Shown piece after piece: positions 12,795 to 23,490 of a stretch of DNA of 64,000 bases (the first letter of the stretch is position 1; every line of letters begins with the position of its first letter). The notes beneath the pieces were generated by a model. The model saw nothing but the letters and a program-made list of their open reading frames with translations. It made no database searches and was not told the DNA's origin. This DNA comes from Anaeramoeba flamelloides. Taxonomy: Eukaryota; Metamonada; Anaeramoebidae. The stretch covers positions 7,152,501 through 7,216,500 of the forward strand of contig JANTQA010000012.1 in assembly GCA_027625915.1 (NCBI GenBank). The letters are read 5' to 3'. The position numbers were made by a program, and so were the translations under genes.

Positions 12795-13085
12795 AATATT
12801 GAAGAAGTGGAATTTACACTCTAGATACCCTTTTACTTAAATTTTCTTTTAAGGCAATTTCAGCGTAAAATCATAGATTTCAAAATTGTTCAAGAGGAAA
12901 GACAAACCCAAAAATCTTATATGTTAAAAAATAAAAAAAGAAAGAAGAAAAAGAAAAACAAAAATTTGAAAAACAGAACAAAAATTTATAATTTTTTTTT
13001 TTATTGATGAAGGAGAGTAAATTAAACTCCAAGTACCCTTTTACTTAAATTATCTTTCAGGAATTAAAGTATAAAATTCATAAAT
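12795..13085 (+). repeat. Repeat family G, two direct units
   Basis: Two units about 210 bp apart share ACACTC/AAACTC, then TAGATACCC or AAGTACCC, then TTTTACTTAAATT and an ATTCATA-type tail. An inverted relative (GGGGTACTTAGGG then TAATTCATAC) lies near 46280-46365. Confidence 0.5.
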
Positions 13086-13667
13086 TTGACGATTATTATT
13101 TAATAAAAATAATTTCAAACCATCTTGGATTAAAATTAGTTCATTAAGATTTATTTCTTTTAAATTGATCTGAAATAAAAATTGATCTTTTTTATAGGAA
13201 GTGTATCCCCCCTAAAAAATGATCAAGATTTTCTATAATTTCTTTATGTTCGTATTTAGATATACATGTTAATTTTATTTTTGAATTTGCTTTTTAATTT
13301 CCTAAAGTTGTTAAAATAATGCTGGTAGGAAACTTGGCACTATGTTTTAAAATTAAAACCATGATTTTTTTAAAAAAAAGAATATTTAAATATTAATTAG
13401 GTAAAGAAAACAACAATAAACCCGAATTAGATATGGTATTGATTTTTTAAAGTTGTTCTATTAAAATGAAAGATTTTATTATTTAAAAAAGAAATCACAA
13501 AATTAAAATAGAATTAATGAAAAGTTTAATAAAAAAAAAAAAAAATTACTAAAAATTGAGAAAATTATGAAAAATTTTCAAACAGATTACATAAATAATT
13601 TTAAATTTTCTTCAACGATCAGAGGCTTTCACAAAAATCGATTGAAAATTGGGTATAGTATTTGTAA

Positions 13668-14196
13668 ACTAAAATTCCAAAATTTTTCACACAGCTAAAA
13701 TGTCCCAAACAATCACAGTAATACAATTTCATTGAAATTAAATATAATTTTGATTTTAGTAAAATATGAAAATCATTTTTTCATCTTATAGTTTTTTTTT
13801 TTCATTTTATTCTTGAATTACGTAACTTGTTTAATTGGATCAAATTTTTTTTGAAAAATTGATATTACGTTAAAGTTAAGTTGTTCAAAATAGAAGAACT
13901 GAAATAAAATTAGTTTGTAGTATCTAACCTTTGATCGATCAATAATTCCTAATAGAATTTAAACAAATTTACTAATGTATTTTTTTGTTTTGCCCATCTC
14001 CAAAATTTTTAACACACACATGATTTATTTGTATTGATAATTATTTATTTATTGTTTTGTGAGTATTGTAATTTATAAACAAGTGTTAACATTTCAATTA
14101 GTGAATTGCACTAATTTGGTAAATCTTCTTGAATTGATTAAATAAGTTTTTTTTTTCACAAATAGAATTTTGGTGTGTTAAAAATTTTGAATTGGG
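13668..14196 (+). mobile_element. Repeat family H, copy 2 (best-preserved)
   Basis: The left end AAATTCCAAAATTTTTCACAC and the right end GTGTGTTAAAAATTTTGAATT are imperfect inverted repeats of about 20 bp. The interior matches 9970-10505 directly, 46540-47052 in inverted orientation, and partly 34870-35165. It has no coding capacity. Confidence 0.7.
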
Positions 14197-14299
14197 GTTT
14201 AGTTAATTAGATTTGAGCTTGGAACAAAAAAAAAAGTCCACTTTTTATTTTGAAACTTGTATTACATGTTTTGATGATATATATACCCAGGTAACATAA

Positions 14300-14430
14300 A
14301 GTTACAAAAATCACGATTATTCTAATCAAATCGCGATATTTGAGAAAATCGCGATATTCATTATTATTGCGATAATATAACGAATTACAATATTTTATAA
14401 AATTGCGATAATTATTATAAAATCGTGATA
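14300..14430. repeat. Degenerate array of TCGCGAT / TTGCGATAA words
   Basis: Over about 130 bp the word AATCGCGATAT or close variants (ATCACGATTA, ATTGCGATAA, ATCGTGATAA) recurs six to seven times at irregular 20-30 bp spacing. This CpG-containing palindrome stands out in a CpG-poor window. A lone related word is at about 15650. Confidence 0.6.
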
Positions 14431-14984
14431 AATTCCAAATTACTATGATTAAAAAATAATCCTTATTTATCAATTGATGTGTTAACGAGCTAATTGAGCA
14501 ATATTTTTCCATGCTTTGAAAATTTTTTTTATCAATATCTGGATTATGTGAAAAAACAACAAAAAAGATACTTGATTGGATCAAGTATCAGATCAAAGAT
14601 TTTTCATTGTATTTTCATTTGATTTGGTTCACAAACCTATTGATATTTTTAGATCAACAACAATAATAAAAAAGATATATAAATAAAAATTTTCTCAGTT
14701 AAGTGTGTTGTTGTAAAATGTTATGAATAAAAGGGCTTCGAAAACAACCAACCCTTCACCTGTTCTTTAAATAATGCTTTCTTTGGGTCAAAATATTTTC
14801 AATATTTTATTAAAACTGAAAGGGGTCTGTAGACTTTTCAAAAGCTTTCTGAATAACCCAAGCAAGATGATTACTCATTATTAAGATTTTTTATTCAATT
14901 GTTTTCTTCTTATTTTTCTTCTTTGAGTCTCTTTATATTGGAAAGACAAAACAATCAGAGCTTATTGTTTCTTTCAAAAATAAA

Positions 14985-15200
14985 AAGATCAAAATTTTCA
15001 TTCAGTTTTTCGAAAAAACCACTTTCCATGAATTAAATTAAATCACCAAATTTCAGCAATTCTAAAAAGGAAATTAAGATTTTTAGCTTCGTTTCAGTAT
15101 ATATAAAAATTTGAACAGTTACCTTAATTTAAAAATATTTTTTTGGAAAGTTGAATGAAGTTACTGTTCAATTTATTTTGAAACAAATAGTAGAGGTATT
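14985..15200 (+). repeat. Repeat family M, copy 1
   Basis: Begins AAAATTTTCATTCAG and ends near AAGTTGAATGAAG, giving short inverted ends. Relatives are at 16020-16235 and 19235-19430, and partly at 48900-49060. They are diverged, and the boundaries are approximate. Confidence 0.4.
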
Positions 15201-15752
15201 TGTTTTGATCGAGCACCAATAAGATAGAAAATTACTCATTACTCTTTTTTGTTAATTTAACTTGTGAAGTAATAACCCCATTTAAAAAGATGCATCTATT
15301 TTATATTCAAGTACATTGTGGAATTGGATAATTATTAGTTCGATAGTAAAATTAACTTGAGATTTTAAACTTTGAAAAAACAAAAAATAAAAAGACAAAT
15401 TTTTTTTTACCACTTTAAAAAATCACTTTCTCTTTCCATTTATAAAAGTTTTCTGTTTTTCAAAACTTTACAAAAACTTGAAAAAAATTTGCAGCCCTTG
15501 TAAAAACTTTTTAATATGTTTAAAGGGGAGTAGTGTTGTAAAATTCTTCAGGGTTTATAAAAGCCAAGATATTTTTTTGAGGTGATTTTTATAAAATAAT
15601 TTTTTATTTAATCATGATAATAATTTTTTGTGATAATGTAAAATATCGCGATTTTCTGATTTTTCATAATAAAGTTGGACTAATCACTGTTATTTAATGT
15701 TTTCGTAGATTAATTGGTAATATCATGATAATATATGTTGTCATCAAAATAT

Positions 15753-15970
15753 CTATATTATTCTTTTCTCACACATAACTTTGATCAATATAGTATATTT
15801 TTTTTTTAGTTTACTTATAAATTGAAAGTTTTCTGATATTGGCCAAGCCATTATATAATAATATTCCTCTCTTTTCTTCAATATATTTACCCGTTTGCTG
15901 TGTTCCTTGTTTTGGCTAATTCGCAACCAATTATCTTTGTTCCACTTTTTCAAGATGTATCCAAATTAAT
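15753..15970 (-). pseudogene. Orphan coding-like fragment, minus strand
   Basis: Open for about 70 codons on the minus strand with lysine-, tryptophan- and tyrosine-containing sequence (KKWNKDNWLRISQNKEHSKR, then EEYYYIMAWP). It has no ATG near its start and no recognised family. It sits among M-family repeats, so it could be a decayed transposase or retroelement piece. It could also be chance. Confidence 0.15.
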
Positions 15971-16019
15971 TTGATTTACAACTAAGTTATATTCAAAAAG
16001 TCGAGATTACTGTTTATTC

Positions 16020-16235
16020 CATAATAAAAATATCAAATTTTTTATTCAGCTAGCCAAAATAATCATCTTAAACGTATTAAAATAAATCAGCAAAGTCCCC
16101 AATACTAAAAGGGAAATTAATAATTTAAGTTTGTTGAAAGAAATAAAAATTCGAAATGTTACATTATTTTTAAAATCTTTTTTTGAAAAGCTGAATGAAG
16201 TTGTTCTCCATTTATTTTGAAACGAATAGTAATAT
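16020..16235 (+). repeat. Repeat family M, copy 2
   Basis: Colinear with 14985-15200: TTTTTTATTCAGCTAGCC near the left, AAAGGGAAATTAA in the middle, AAGCTGAATGAAGTTG then CATTTATTTTGAAACGAATA at the right. Confidence 0.45.
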
Positions 16236-16496
16236 CTTGGTTGAGGAGTTTTTTTTTATTACCCTTTTTACAATGACTTTTTGGGTTCGTGTACCTTAAA
16301 TATTAAATCTTTATTGTCTCTAAAACGCTTTTTTTTGAAAAAATTACTTTTGAAGAAAAGAAAAGTAAAAAAATAATTCCAAGAATCTCTCAGTTTTAAT
16401 CAAACCCAAACTGCGAAAAGTATAAAAAATAGTTTGGTCTTTTCATTGAATGAACAGTAAATTCAACACAAATTCTTGATTTCCTGATCAAGCATT

Positions 16497-16865
16497 TAAG
16501 GACTATCTGAATTTTATGCTCTGGGAGCATTGAAATACAAAGCAGTAAATAGACTAAGACCTTTAAAATATAGTGAATTGAGGGAAAGTCAAATATTGTC
16601 AATTTTTAGCAATTTAAGATTTTGACTAAAATCATTTATTGATCCAAAAACTTTTTGAAAAATCCCAACAAAACAAGGAAAAAATAAAAAGCTATTTTTT
16701 TTGATATTGGGAAAATGTCACTCCATTTTCTTTTCAAATAGGTGTTTACACTCGACACCAACTCTAACATACTTCAATATAAAGTTGAGTGAAATTTTCC
16801 AAATATCATTTTGGAAGTCGAAAATTTTGAGTGAAAATTTTGGATTTGGAAAAGGGAAATTTTTT
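16497..16865 (+). mobile_element. Repeat family I, copy 1
   Basis: About 370 bp nearly identical (roughly nine bases in ten, by eye) to 25514-25880 in direct orientation. It begins TTAAGGACTATCTGAATTTT. Inside it, GATATTGGGAAAATGTCACT is mirrored by the AGTGAAATTTTCCAAATATC-type segment about 80 bp later, giving a long hairpin. The high similarity implies a recent spread or duplication. Confidence 0.8.
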
Positions 16866-17531
16866 TTTGCCTTCCTCAAAAAAACCTAAATTTTACATTT
16901 TAACAAGATCTATTAACTCAACATTCTTTTGAGTTCATAATTCGTGTTGTGGGTGTAAAAGTAATAGCCACCGGGAATAAAATTCGAATAATCCTTAAAA
17001 GGTCTGAGAAAATAAGTAATAGAAATTGATTTTCGTTTTTTGAGAAGTAAAAAAAAATCGTCATTTTTGAAAGAGAACAAAAATGCTAGTCAGTGATTTT
17101 AAATTGATTTTTTGAAAGAAAAGAATCTTAATCAAACTTAAAACGAGTAAGGTCTTGAAACAAAAAAATACCAAATTTCAGAAAATTGGTTAAATTGACT
17201 ATTCCTGTAAAACTTCGTAAATCTTCCAATAAAAAAATGTTCAAAGTGACTAAAAGTCCAAAACAGAAACAAAAAGCAAGAAACTAAAATTAAAAATCGA
17301 TTCAATCAAAAAAGAAACCACTTTAACTCAAAAACTCCAAACTCCAAACTTAAAACAATTTCCAATTATTTGTTTTTTATTTTTCTATTTTTTTTATTAT
17401 TTTTATAGTTTCCCCAAACCCTCAACAAACAAACTTACCCAAAAACTCTTTACAAGGAACAAACAACAAACATTTGAAAAAAAAAAAAAAAAGACCGCTT
17501 TTGTTAATTTAATTCTTTCTTTTAAAAAAAG

Positions 17532-18791
17532 ATGGGTAACAAAGAAATCAAAAAAATACGTAAAGAAATTAAGAAATCAAAAAAAACACAACAACTAGAT
17601 TTAACAAGCTTGTTGGTGAACCTCACGAAAAAAGATCAAGGAAAAGTTTTTATCAAAATATTTCGGCTCAAGAAAATAAAGACATTAATTCTTGATGACA
17701 ATTATCTCAAGGCACTTCCAAAAAAACTGAAAAATTTTTCGTCATTGGAAAACCTTTCAATCAAAAACAACTTGTTACAAAACTTGCCAGTTTTCCTTTT
17801 TCGAATGAATAATTTGAAAAGCCTTGATATTCGAAATAATATGCTTACAGAACTACACCCTCAAATTACTCGTTTGTCAAACCTTGAATACCTCAATATC
17901 GAAGGCAATAAATTAACAAACATACAAGGGGTTGATCTTGGCGAGAAAGTGCAAATTTTCCAATTTTTTCAACAAAACCAAAACCAAAACCAAAACCAAA
18001 ACCAAAACCAAAATAATATTCAAAACAACCAACAACAGCAGCAGCAGCAGCAGCAACAACAACAAAGGTTTCAGCAACAGCAACTTCAGCAACAACGAAT
18101 TAAGCAACAACGGTTTCAACAACAGCAACAACAAAGATTGAGTAACTTACAGAATCAAAACCAAAACATCCAAAATCAAAATAACCAACAGCAATGGAAC
18201 CCAAACCTATTACCATACAACAACCAAAACCAAAACCAAAATCAAAACAATTTTATTAAACAACAGCAGCAGCAGCAAGAACGCCTATTCTTCTTTCAGC
18301 AACAGCAAAATATCAATCGAATGCAAAATCAAAACAATCAAAATCAAAATAATGACAACCTCCAAACAATTGAAAAACAAAACCAGATGCAAGATCAATT
18401 TTCTCAAAAAAAACAATCATCGGAAGAAGAGTACTCTTCGTCTGAAGATGACGAAAACGGGCTTAAATTTAACTACCAAGGCAAATTAATTTCTGCAAGG
18501 GAATGGAGAAAGAAATGTCTTCGCGCTTTTGATCTCTTAGATGACACCAATTTAAGAAGCAAATTTATTGGTCCAATCTCACTTGAAATTTTGATTGATC
18601 CCGTTATTTGTCAAGACGGGATCACTTACGAAAGAGAAGAAATCGAATGGTGGTTTGAAAAACATGACACAAGCCCTAAAACAAGACAGCTGATCAAAAA
18701 CAAAAAGCTGGTTGAAAATTTAAAATTAAGACAGGAAATTAATGAATTTATTAATTCTTTACCAATTTTAGGTATAAGCCTTGACGATTAA
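17532..18791 (+). CDS. LRR - Q/N-rich - U-box protein (putative E3 ligase)
   Basis: Single-exon gene encoding 419 residues, with ATG at 17532 and TAA at 18789-18791. Residues about 46-132 hold four leucine-rich repeats of the LxxLxLxxNxLxxLP type (for example LKTLILDDNYLKALP-like units). Residues about 146-297 are a long Q/N tract built partly from an AACCAA hexamer repeat, encoding NQ. A short S/E/D-rich patch follows. Residues about 345-412 form a U-box: GPISLEILIDPVICQDGITY, then EREEIEWWF, SPKTRQL and KLRQEINEF. U-boxes recruit ubiquitin-charged E2 enzymes, so this is probably an E3 with the LRRs as substrate receptor. Function is inferred from domains. The N-terminus MGNKE places a glycine at position 2 but lacks the usual Ser/Thr for myristoylation. 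Confidence 0.92.
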   Translation: MGNKEIKKIRKEIKKSKKTQQLDLTSLLVNLTKKDQGKVFIKIFRLKKIKTLILDDNYLKALPKKLKNFSSLENLSIKNNLLQNLPVFLFRMNNLKSLDIRNNMLTELHPQITRLSNLEYLNIEGNKLTNIQGVDLGEKVQIFQFFQQNQNQNQNQNQNQNNIQNNQQQQQQQQQQQQRFQQQQLQQQRIKQQRFQQQQQQRLSNLQNQNQNIQNQNNQQQWNPNLLPYNNQNQNQNQNNFIKQQQQQQERLFFFQQQQNINRMQNQNNQNQNNDNLQTIEKQNQMQDQFSQKKQSSEEEYSSSEDDENGLKFNYQGKLISAREWRKKCLRAFDLLDDTNLRSKFIGPISLEILIDPVICQDGITYEREEIEWWFEKHDTSPKTRQLIKNKKLVENLKLRQEINEFINSLPILGISLDD

Positions 18792-18974
18792 TCATATTTT
18801 TATTTTCATATAACTAATATATATGATCAAAATTAAAATAATTCATTTTACAGAGTGGATTTAATGCATGGTTGCATATGCCATTGGATCGATGATTGCG
18901 TGGACAATTGGATGAATGAATAGATCAATGGACCAAAGGATTGCATGGATGGAAGAAGGATCTTTCTAATTATA

Positions 18975-19110
18975 CTTCGTGCTTCTTTTATTACTTTTTC
19001 TTCTTCTTTTTCTTCATCTTCCTTTTCTTCTCTAATATTTTCCCTTCTTCTTTCATATATCATATTTCTTCTTCTTCTTCTTCTTCTTCTATATTTCTTT
19101 TCCTCTTTTA
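18975..19110. repeat. CTT/TCT-rich low-complexity tract
   Basis: Imperfect then near-perfect CTT trinucleotide repeat just downstream of the LRR/U-box gene. Apparent reading frames through it (poly-S or poly-F) are repeat artefacts. Confidence 0.9.
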
Positions 19111-19234
19111 TTATTTTATTATTTTAACTTTTCACATTTAATATTTAACACTATTCCTCTAATTCATTTTTTTTTTATACAGACTGATCAATTCTTTATT
19201 TAATTTTTTTTAACTTTCCATATAAGCTACTATT

Positions 19235-19430
19235 TGTTTTAAAATAAATGGAACAAAATTTTCATTCAGCTTTCCACATAAGATTTTAATAATCATGTAA
19301 CATTTGGAACTTTTATTTCTTAAAATCAGCTTAAATCATGAATTTCCCTTTGAGAATTGGGACTTTTGATCTTTGATATTAATTATTGAGATGGGTTTTT
19401 TTGGAAATCTGAATGAAAATTTTGATCTTT
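19235..19430 (+). repeat. Repeat family M, copy 3
   Basis: The left end AAAATTTTCATTCAGCTTTCC and the right end GGAAATCTGAATGAAAATTTT are clear inverted repeats of about 20 bp around a roughly 150-bp interior. This is the copy that best shows MITE form. Confidence 0.6.
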
Positions 19431-19479
19431 TTATTATGCAATTAACAGTATTTCAAAAAAAGTGTGGCATATTTATTTT

Positions 19480-19878
19480 AAAATATATTTATTAAACTCA
19501 ATCTTCAAAAAAGTATTTAAATATCCAAAACCATTAATAACCATTGATTGATTCTTGATAATAATTCAATTTTTTTATTTGGTATTGTATTACATAAATA
19601 AAAGATATTAAATTTTCTGATCTCGATTTTGTCTGCTATTTTTTAGGCTGAAAATTGCTATTTATTTTTTTCTTTTTGATCAAAAAAATCGTTTTCATAA
19701 CTTGTTTAATCTGGACAAAATTTTCAATTTAATGAAAAGCATATAGCTATATTTTATTATTTAAAAACCATTTGTACCCTTTCCATATTTCATGTTTTTT
19801 ATGGAAATTTGTCCTATATTGTTTACTCCAAAAAAAGTTCAATTTTTGTTTTACATTTTTGGAAATATTTCAACCAAC
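19480..19878 (+). repeat. Repeat family L, copy 1
   Basis: About 400 bp colinear with 47170-47570: ATCCAAAACCATTAATAACC, TTTGGTATTGTATTACATAA, TTTTCTGATCTCGATTTT, TTTTCATAACTTGTTTAATC and CCATATTTC words in order. It abuts element D1 directly. Confidence 0.65.
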
Positions 19879-19879
19879 A

Positions 19880-21900
19880 TAAACTCCATTTCATCCAAAG
19901 TGGTGCAGCCAAAAATGAAAATTCACTTTTTTTTAAGAATCAACCAAACTAAGATTGTTTAGAAATAAAAGAAATTATAAAATTCAGATTAGAGTCGAGA
20001 TCAAGAAAAGAAATACCAGAACAAATCACAAATTTCAAAAAAAAAAAAAAAGGGTTTTAAAAAAAATATGGATACCCTTTCATTGGAACATATGTGGATA
20101 ATTTCAATTTCCTTAGAATATTAAAATTGTTGACATTAAGATTTTTTAATTGAATATGTATCCATTTTAAAAGAAATTACAAAGATTCACTTTTCTGTAT
20201 GTTAATTTGGAGTTTCAAACATTTTTTTTTTTTTTCAAATTGATAAAAAATAAAAGAAAAAAAGAAAAGAAAAAAAAAAAAACAAATAAAATTCAAAATG
20301 TGAAAATATAAAAAAAAAAAAATTTATAAAATGAGAAAAAATGATGAGATTTAAAAATGAAAATTTATTTTGAGAAGAATGAAGAATTAAACTCACAGAA
20401 TATCTTCTCTTACTTCAATAAATCTGGACACCTTTGACCAAAGAAGAGTTTATTTCGAAATAAATACCTTGATTGTTGATCCAATCGGGATTAATATTGA
20501 ACTAATTTTACATTGCTAATCAACTAATAAATTCACTAACAAAGATGCTCTTTTCTGAAATGTGAAAAAAAAAAATTCCCAACTTAATTGGAAATACCTT
20601 ACTTTTAACTTCATCAGATAATACTCATAATTGCTGTTTTAAAACAAGAATTCTTTCCCAATTTTATTTCCAATCAAGTGTTCGAGTTGAAAATAGACAT
20701 TTATAAAATAATTATATGATTTTATTGAATATAAATAATATTGGTATACCATGACTCAAATTTCCCTAAAAATTTAATAGTTTAAATTGTTCAAAATGTT
20801 GATCTTATCAATTAAAAATGATATAATGTATTAGTCAAGAATTCCAAGTTTTTGAAAAATAGTCTGTATTTCCCCAAAAATTTAAAATATTTTGTAATCA
20901 ATATTCAGACTTCAAGATTGAAATTATATCTATTTTCAAATTTACCTTGATATGATATGAAGTTCTTAGCCAATCCGATGGCTTTAAAAAAATTAAATTA
21001 TTTACATAAGGAATTATTTTTCTAAATTATTTTCACAGAGTCGAAAATAAACGAACAATATTACAAAAAAAAAAAAATGACAAAGATAAAAATATCGAAA
21101 TGATTGGTTAAATACATAAAAAAGAATAATAATTTAAAGGTTTTCTAATTGTTAATTTTACACTTTGAGGGTTTCTTTGTTAATTTCAGTCTTGATATAT
21201 CAAAATTAATACATAAAAATAGCATCAAAAGGTACTATAATTAAAGTAGAAACACATATAAAAGATTTAAGGTTTGTAGTCCCACCACAACAGATTTCAT
21301 GATATTTGTATTTTGTTCTAAACTCTTTTTCAGTCAAAGGGACCCAGTTTTATTGAAGAAATGGAAGACATTCTATGAATTTAATTCATTACTCTTCAAA
21401 CTAAAATTTTCAATTTTTAGATCAAAATCATTTTTTCTCATTTTGTAAAATTTTGTTTTTTTTGTTTTTTGCTTTTTGCTTTTTTTTTTTTTTTTTTTTT
21501 TTTTTTCTTCTTTTCTTTTTTATTTTTTTTTTTAAAAATTAACTTTGAAAAAAAAAATGTTTGAAAAACGAAATAAACATTAAGAAAAGTTAAGCTTTGT
21601 ATGTTCTGTTAAAATTCATACATTTACAAGCAAAAAATCTTATTATCAACGATTTTAATTTCCTAAAGAAATTGAGAATTTTGCAGGAGACGTTACAATG
21701 AATGGGCCCAAAAAATTTTTTAACATTTTTTTTTTTTTTTTGAAATTTATGGTTTGTTCAGGGGTTTCTTTTATAATTATGGACTCTTATATGAAGTTTA
21801 TTATTTCTCGTATTTCTAAACAATCTAATTTTGGTTGATTCTTAAAAATAAAGTGACTTTTTCATTTTTGGCTGGGCCCCTTTGAGTGAAATGGAGTTTA
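19880..21900. mobile_element. Element D1: about 2-kb giant palindrome with inverted arms of roughly 590 bp
   Basis: The left end TAAACTCCATTTCATCCAAA and the right end TTTGAGTGAAATGGAGTTTA are inverted. Matching inverted words continue inward: AGAATCAACCAAACTAAGAT against its complement near 21830, GTTGACATTAAGATTTTTT against 21640-21660, and the ACCTTTGACCAAAGAAGAG region (20430) against 21330-21350. The arms therefore run to about 20470 and back from about 21310, with interruptions. The 840-bp centre has no coding frame. Partial relatives occur at 31045-31330, 31475-32060 and 36480-36523. Confidence 0.75.
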
Positions 21901-22979
21901 TAATTGAAATAATTTATTTGTGCTCATTATTTCAATTTCCCCAAAACTTTTACAAAAAAAAAAATAAAAAACTTCAATTTGACTAAAATTCATAATAGAA
22001 ATTATTAAAATGAAAAAAATGTAATTAAAGATCAATTGGCTATTTTATTTTTAATTTTTTTTTAGAAACATTTTTAATTAGAAAGAATTATTAGATGGAA
22101 ATAACCAAGAGATATCATTTCTAATTCCTGTATTCATCTTGAAATTGAATTATTACCTTTCTACTAGAGTATTTCAATTTCATCAAATCCAACTATCTTA
22201 CAACACTTATAAAAAGAGCAAATGGGGCTTTTATTTTTGATTTTTTATTGTTCAATAAGATAAAATGATCCTAGGTCTTTTAGTACATAATATAAGATAA
22301 TATATAATATACAATAGAATGATAAAAAAAATGTAAAAAAACACTCTACAACACAATAAATAATGACAGGCAGATAATACATAATCTTTTCTTCCAACTC
22401 AATATATAATCAAAATGAATAATCATGTGTCTTAGATTCAAGAATTTTGAATCAAAATAAAAAAAAAAAATTGTACCTAATTTGGTTAATTAGGATGTCT
22501 ATTATAGATTTGTACCCGACTAAATATATTATAAACCATTCTTTATCTTGCTAAAAAAAATCAACCATTATTTTTACAAATTTAAATTTTGAGACAAATC
22601 TAAACATTTCTCTAGTAATATTCTCTATTTAAAATATTAAATGTCTTTACATTGATATAATTTTACCACATATTAAAATAATGGGCTGTTTAAGCTCTAG
22701 ATAATTCTGTGAAATTCCAATTCTTTTATTTGAAAAGATTTAAAGGTATTTCGGATTGATGATTCTGATATTTTTGTAGTAATTGAAAAATATAAAGTTT
22801 CTTAAAAAACAAGAATCAATCAATTTCTTTTTTTGGATTTCTACAATACTTAAATTACTTCAATTCAAAATAAATTGTTTTTGAAAAGAACATAAATCAA
22901 ATAATTATATTTCGTCAAATTTAGATTTATTATCTAACCGACTAAATTCAAAAAAGTAAGGATTTTATAATATTCTTTT

Positions 22980-23290
22980 AAAAACAATAACCTATTTCTG
23001 AAATAGAAAAAAATGAAAAAAAAAATCTTTGGGATCTCAAAAAGCACCAAAGAATGACACTTTCAAAACTAGCACCTTTTTTTTTTTCAAAATCATATAT
23101 TCTAACAATTTAAATTGGAAATCTGGTGTGGCTCTTTGTCACTTTTTTCTAAAAATGTCCTTCTTTTTGAATTATTGATTTTTAGAGATAGATTGTATAC
23201 CACTTGGCATGTTGGTTTTTGGCTCTTATTAGGTACTCATTAAAATTATAAATTTTTTTAACCGTAATGACTTGGCCCTTAATTAAAATC
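22980..23290. repeat. Repeat family Q, copy 2
   Basis: Colinear but diverged relative of 4470-4785, ending in AATGACTTGGCCC. No coding capacity. Confidence 0.5.
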
Positions 23291-23490
23291 ATTGGAAATG
23301 AAGGTAAAATGAATAATTAAATTAAAATTTATTTTATTTTTGTATTAAAATAATTAAAATAATTATTTACTTTTATATAAATATACTGGTATGCTTGAGT
23401 TTTAATTATTTAATTTTTGAGAAAATATTTAAAACAATTTTTTTTTTTTAAACCAACGTACATCTATTTTTTTTTAAAGTTTTAATAAAA

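Larger units (their letters stand above)
11682..17531. other. Intergenic gap between SmD2 and the LRR/U-box gene
   Basis: A 5.8-kb spacer. It contains two direct G-family units (about 12795-12880 and 13000-13085), H-family copy 2 (13668-14196), a cluster of TCGCGA-centred words (14300-14430), two M-family repeats (about 14985-15200 and 16020-16235) and I-family copy 1 (16497-16865). A coding-like minus-strand fragment at 15753-15970 is discussed separately. No convincing gene is seen. Confidence 0.55.
18792..23490. other. Intergenic gap between the LRR/U-box gene and the acidic-protein gene
   Basis: Convergent spacer of 4.7 kb. It holds CTT-rich simple sequence (about 18975-19110), an M-family repeat (19235-19430), L-family copy 1 (19480-19878), the 2-kb palindromic element D1 (19880-21900) and Q-family copy 2 (22980-23290). 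No gene seen. Confidence 0.6.

Noticed and set aside
14207-14584. 125-codon minus-strand frame over the TCGCGA cluster
   Set aside because: Composition is Y/N/I-rich and driven by the degenerate repeat. It overlaps the edge of H copy 2 and matches no family.
17913-18141. Poly-L frame and TKTK/SNNN frame in the LRR/U-box gene
   Set aside because: Artefacts of the CAA/AACCAA repeats in other frames.
18848-19141. Frames with charged or poly-S/F residues downstream of the LRR/U-box gene
   Set aside because: CTT-repeat artefacts.
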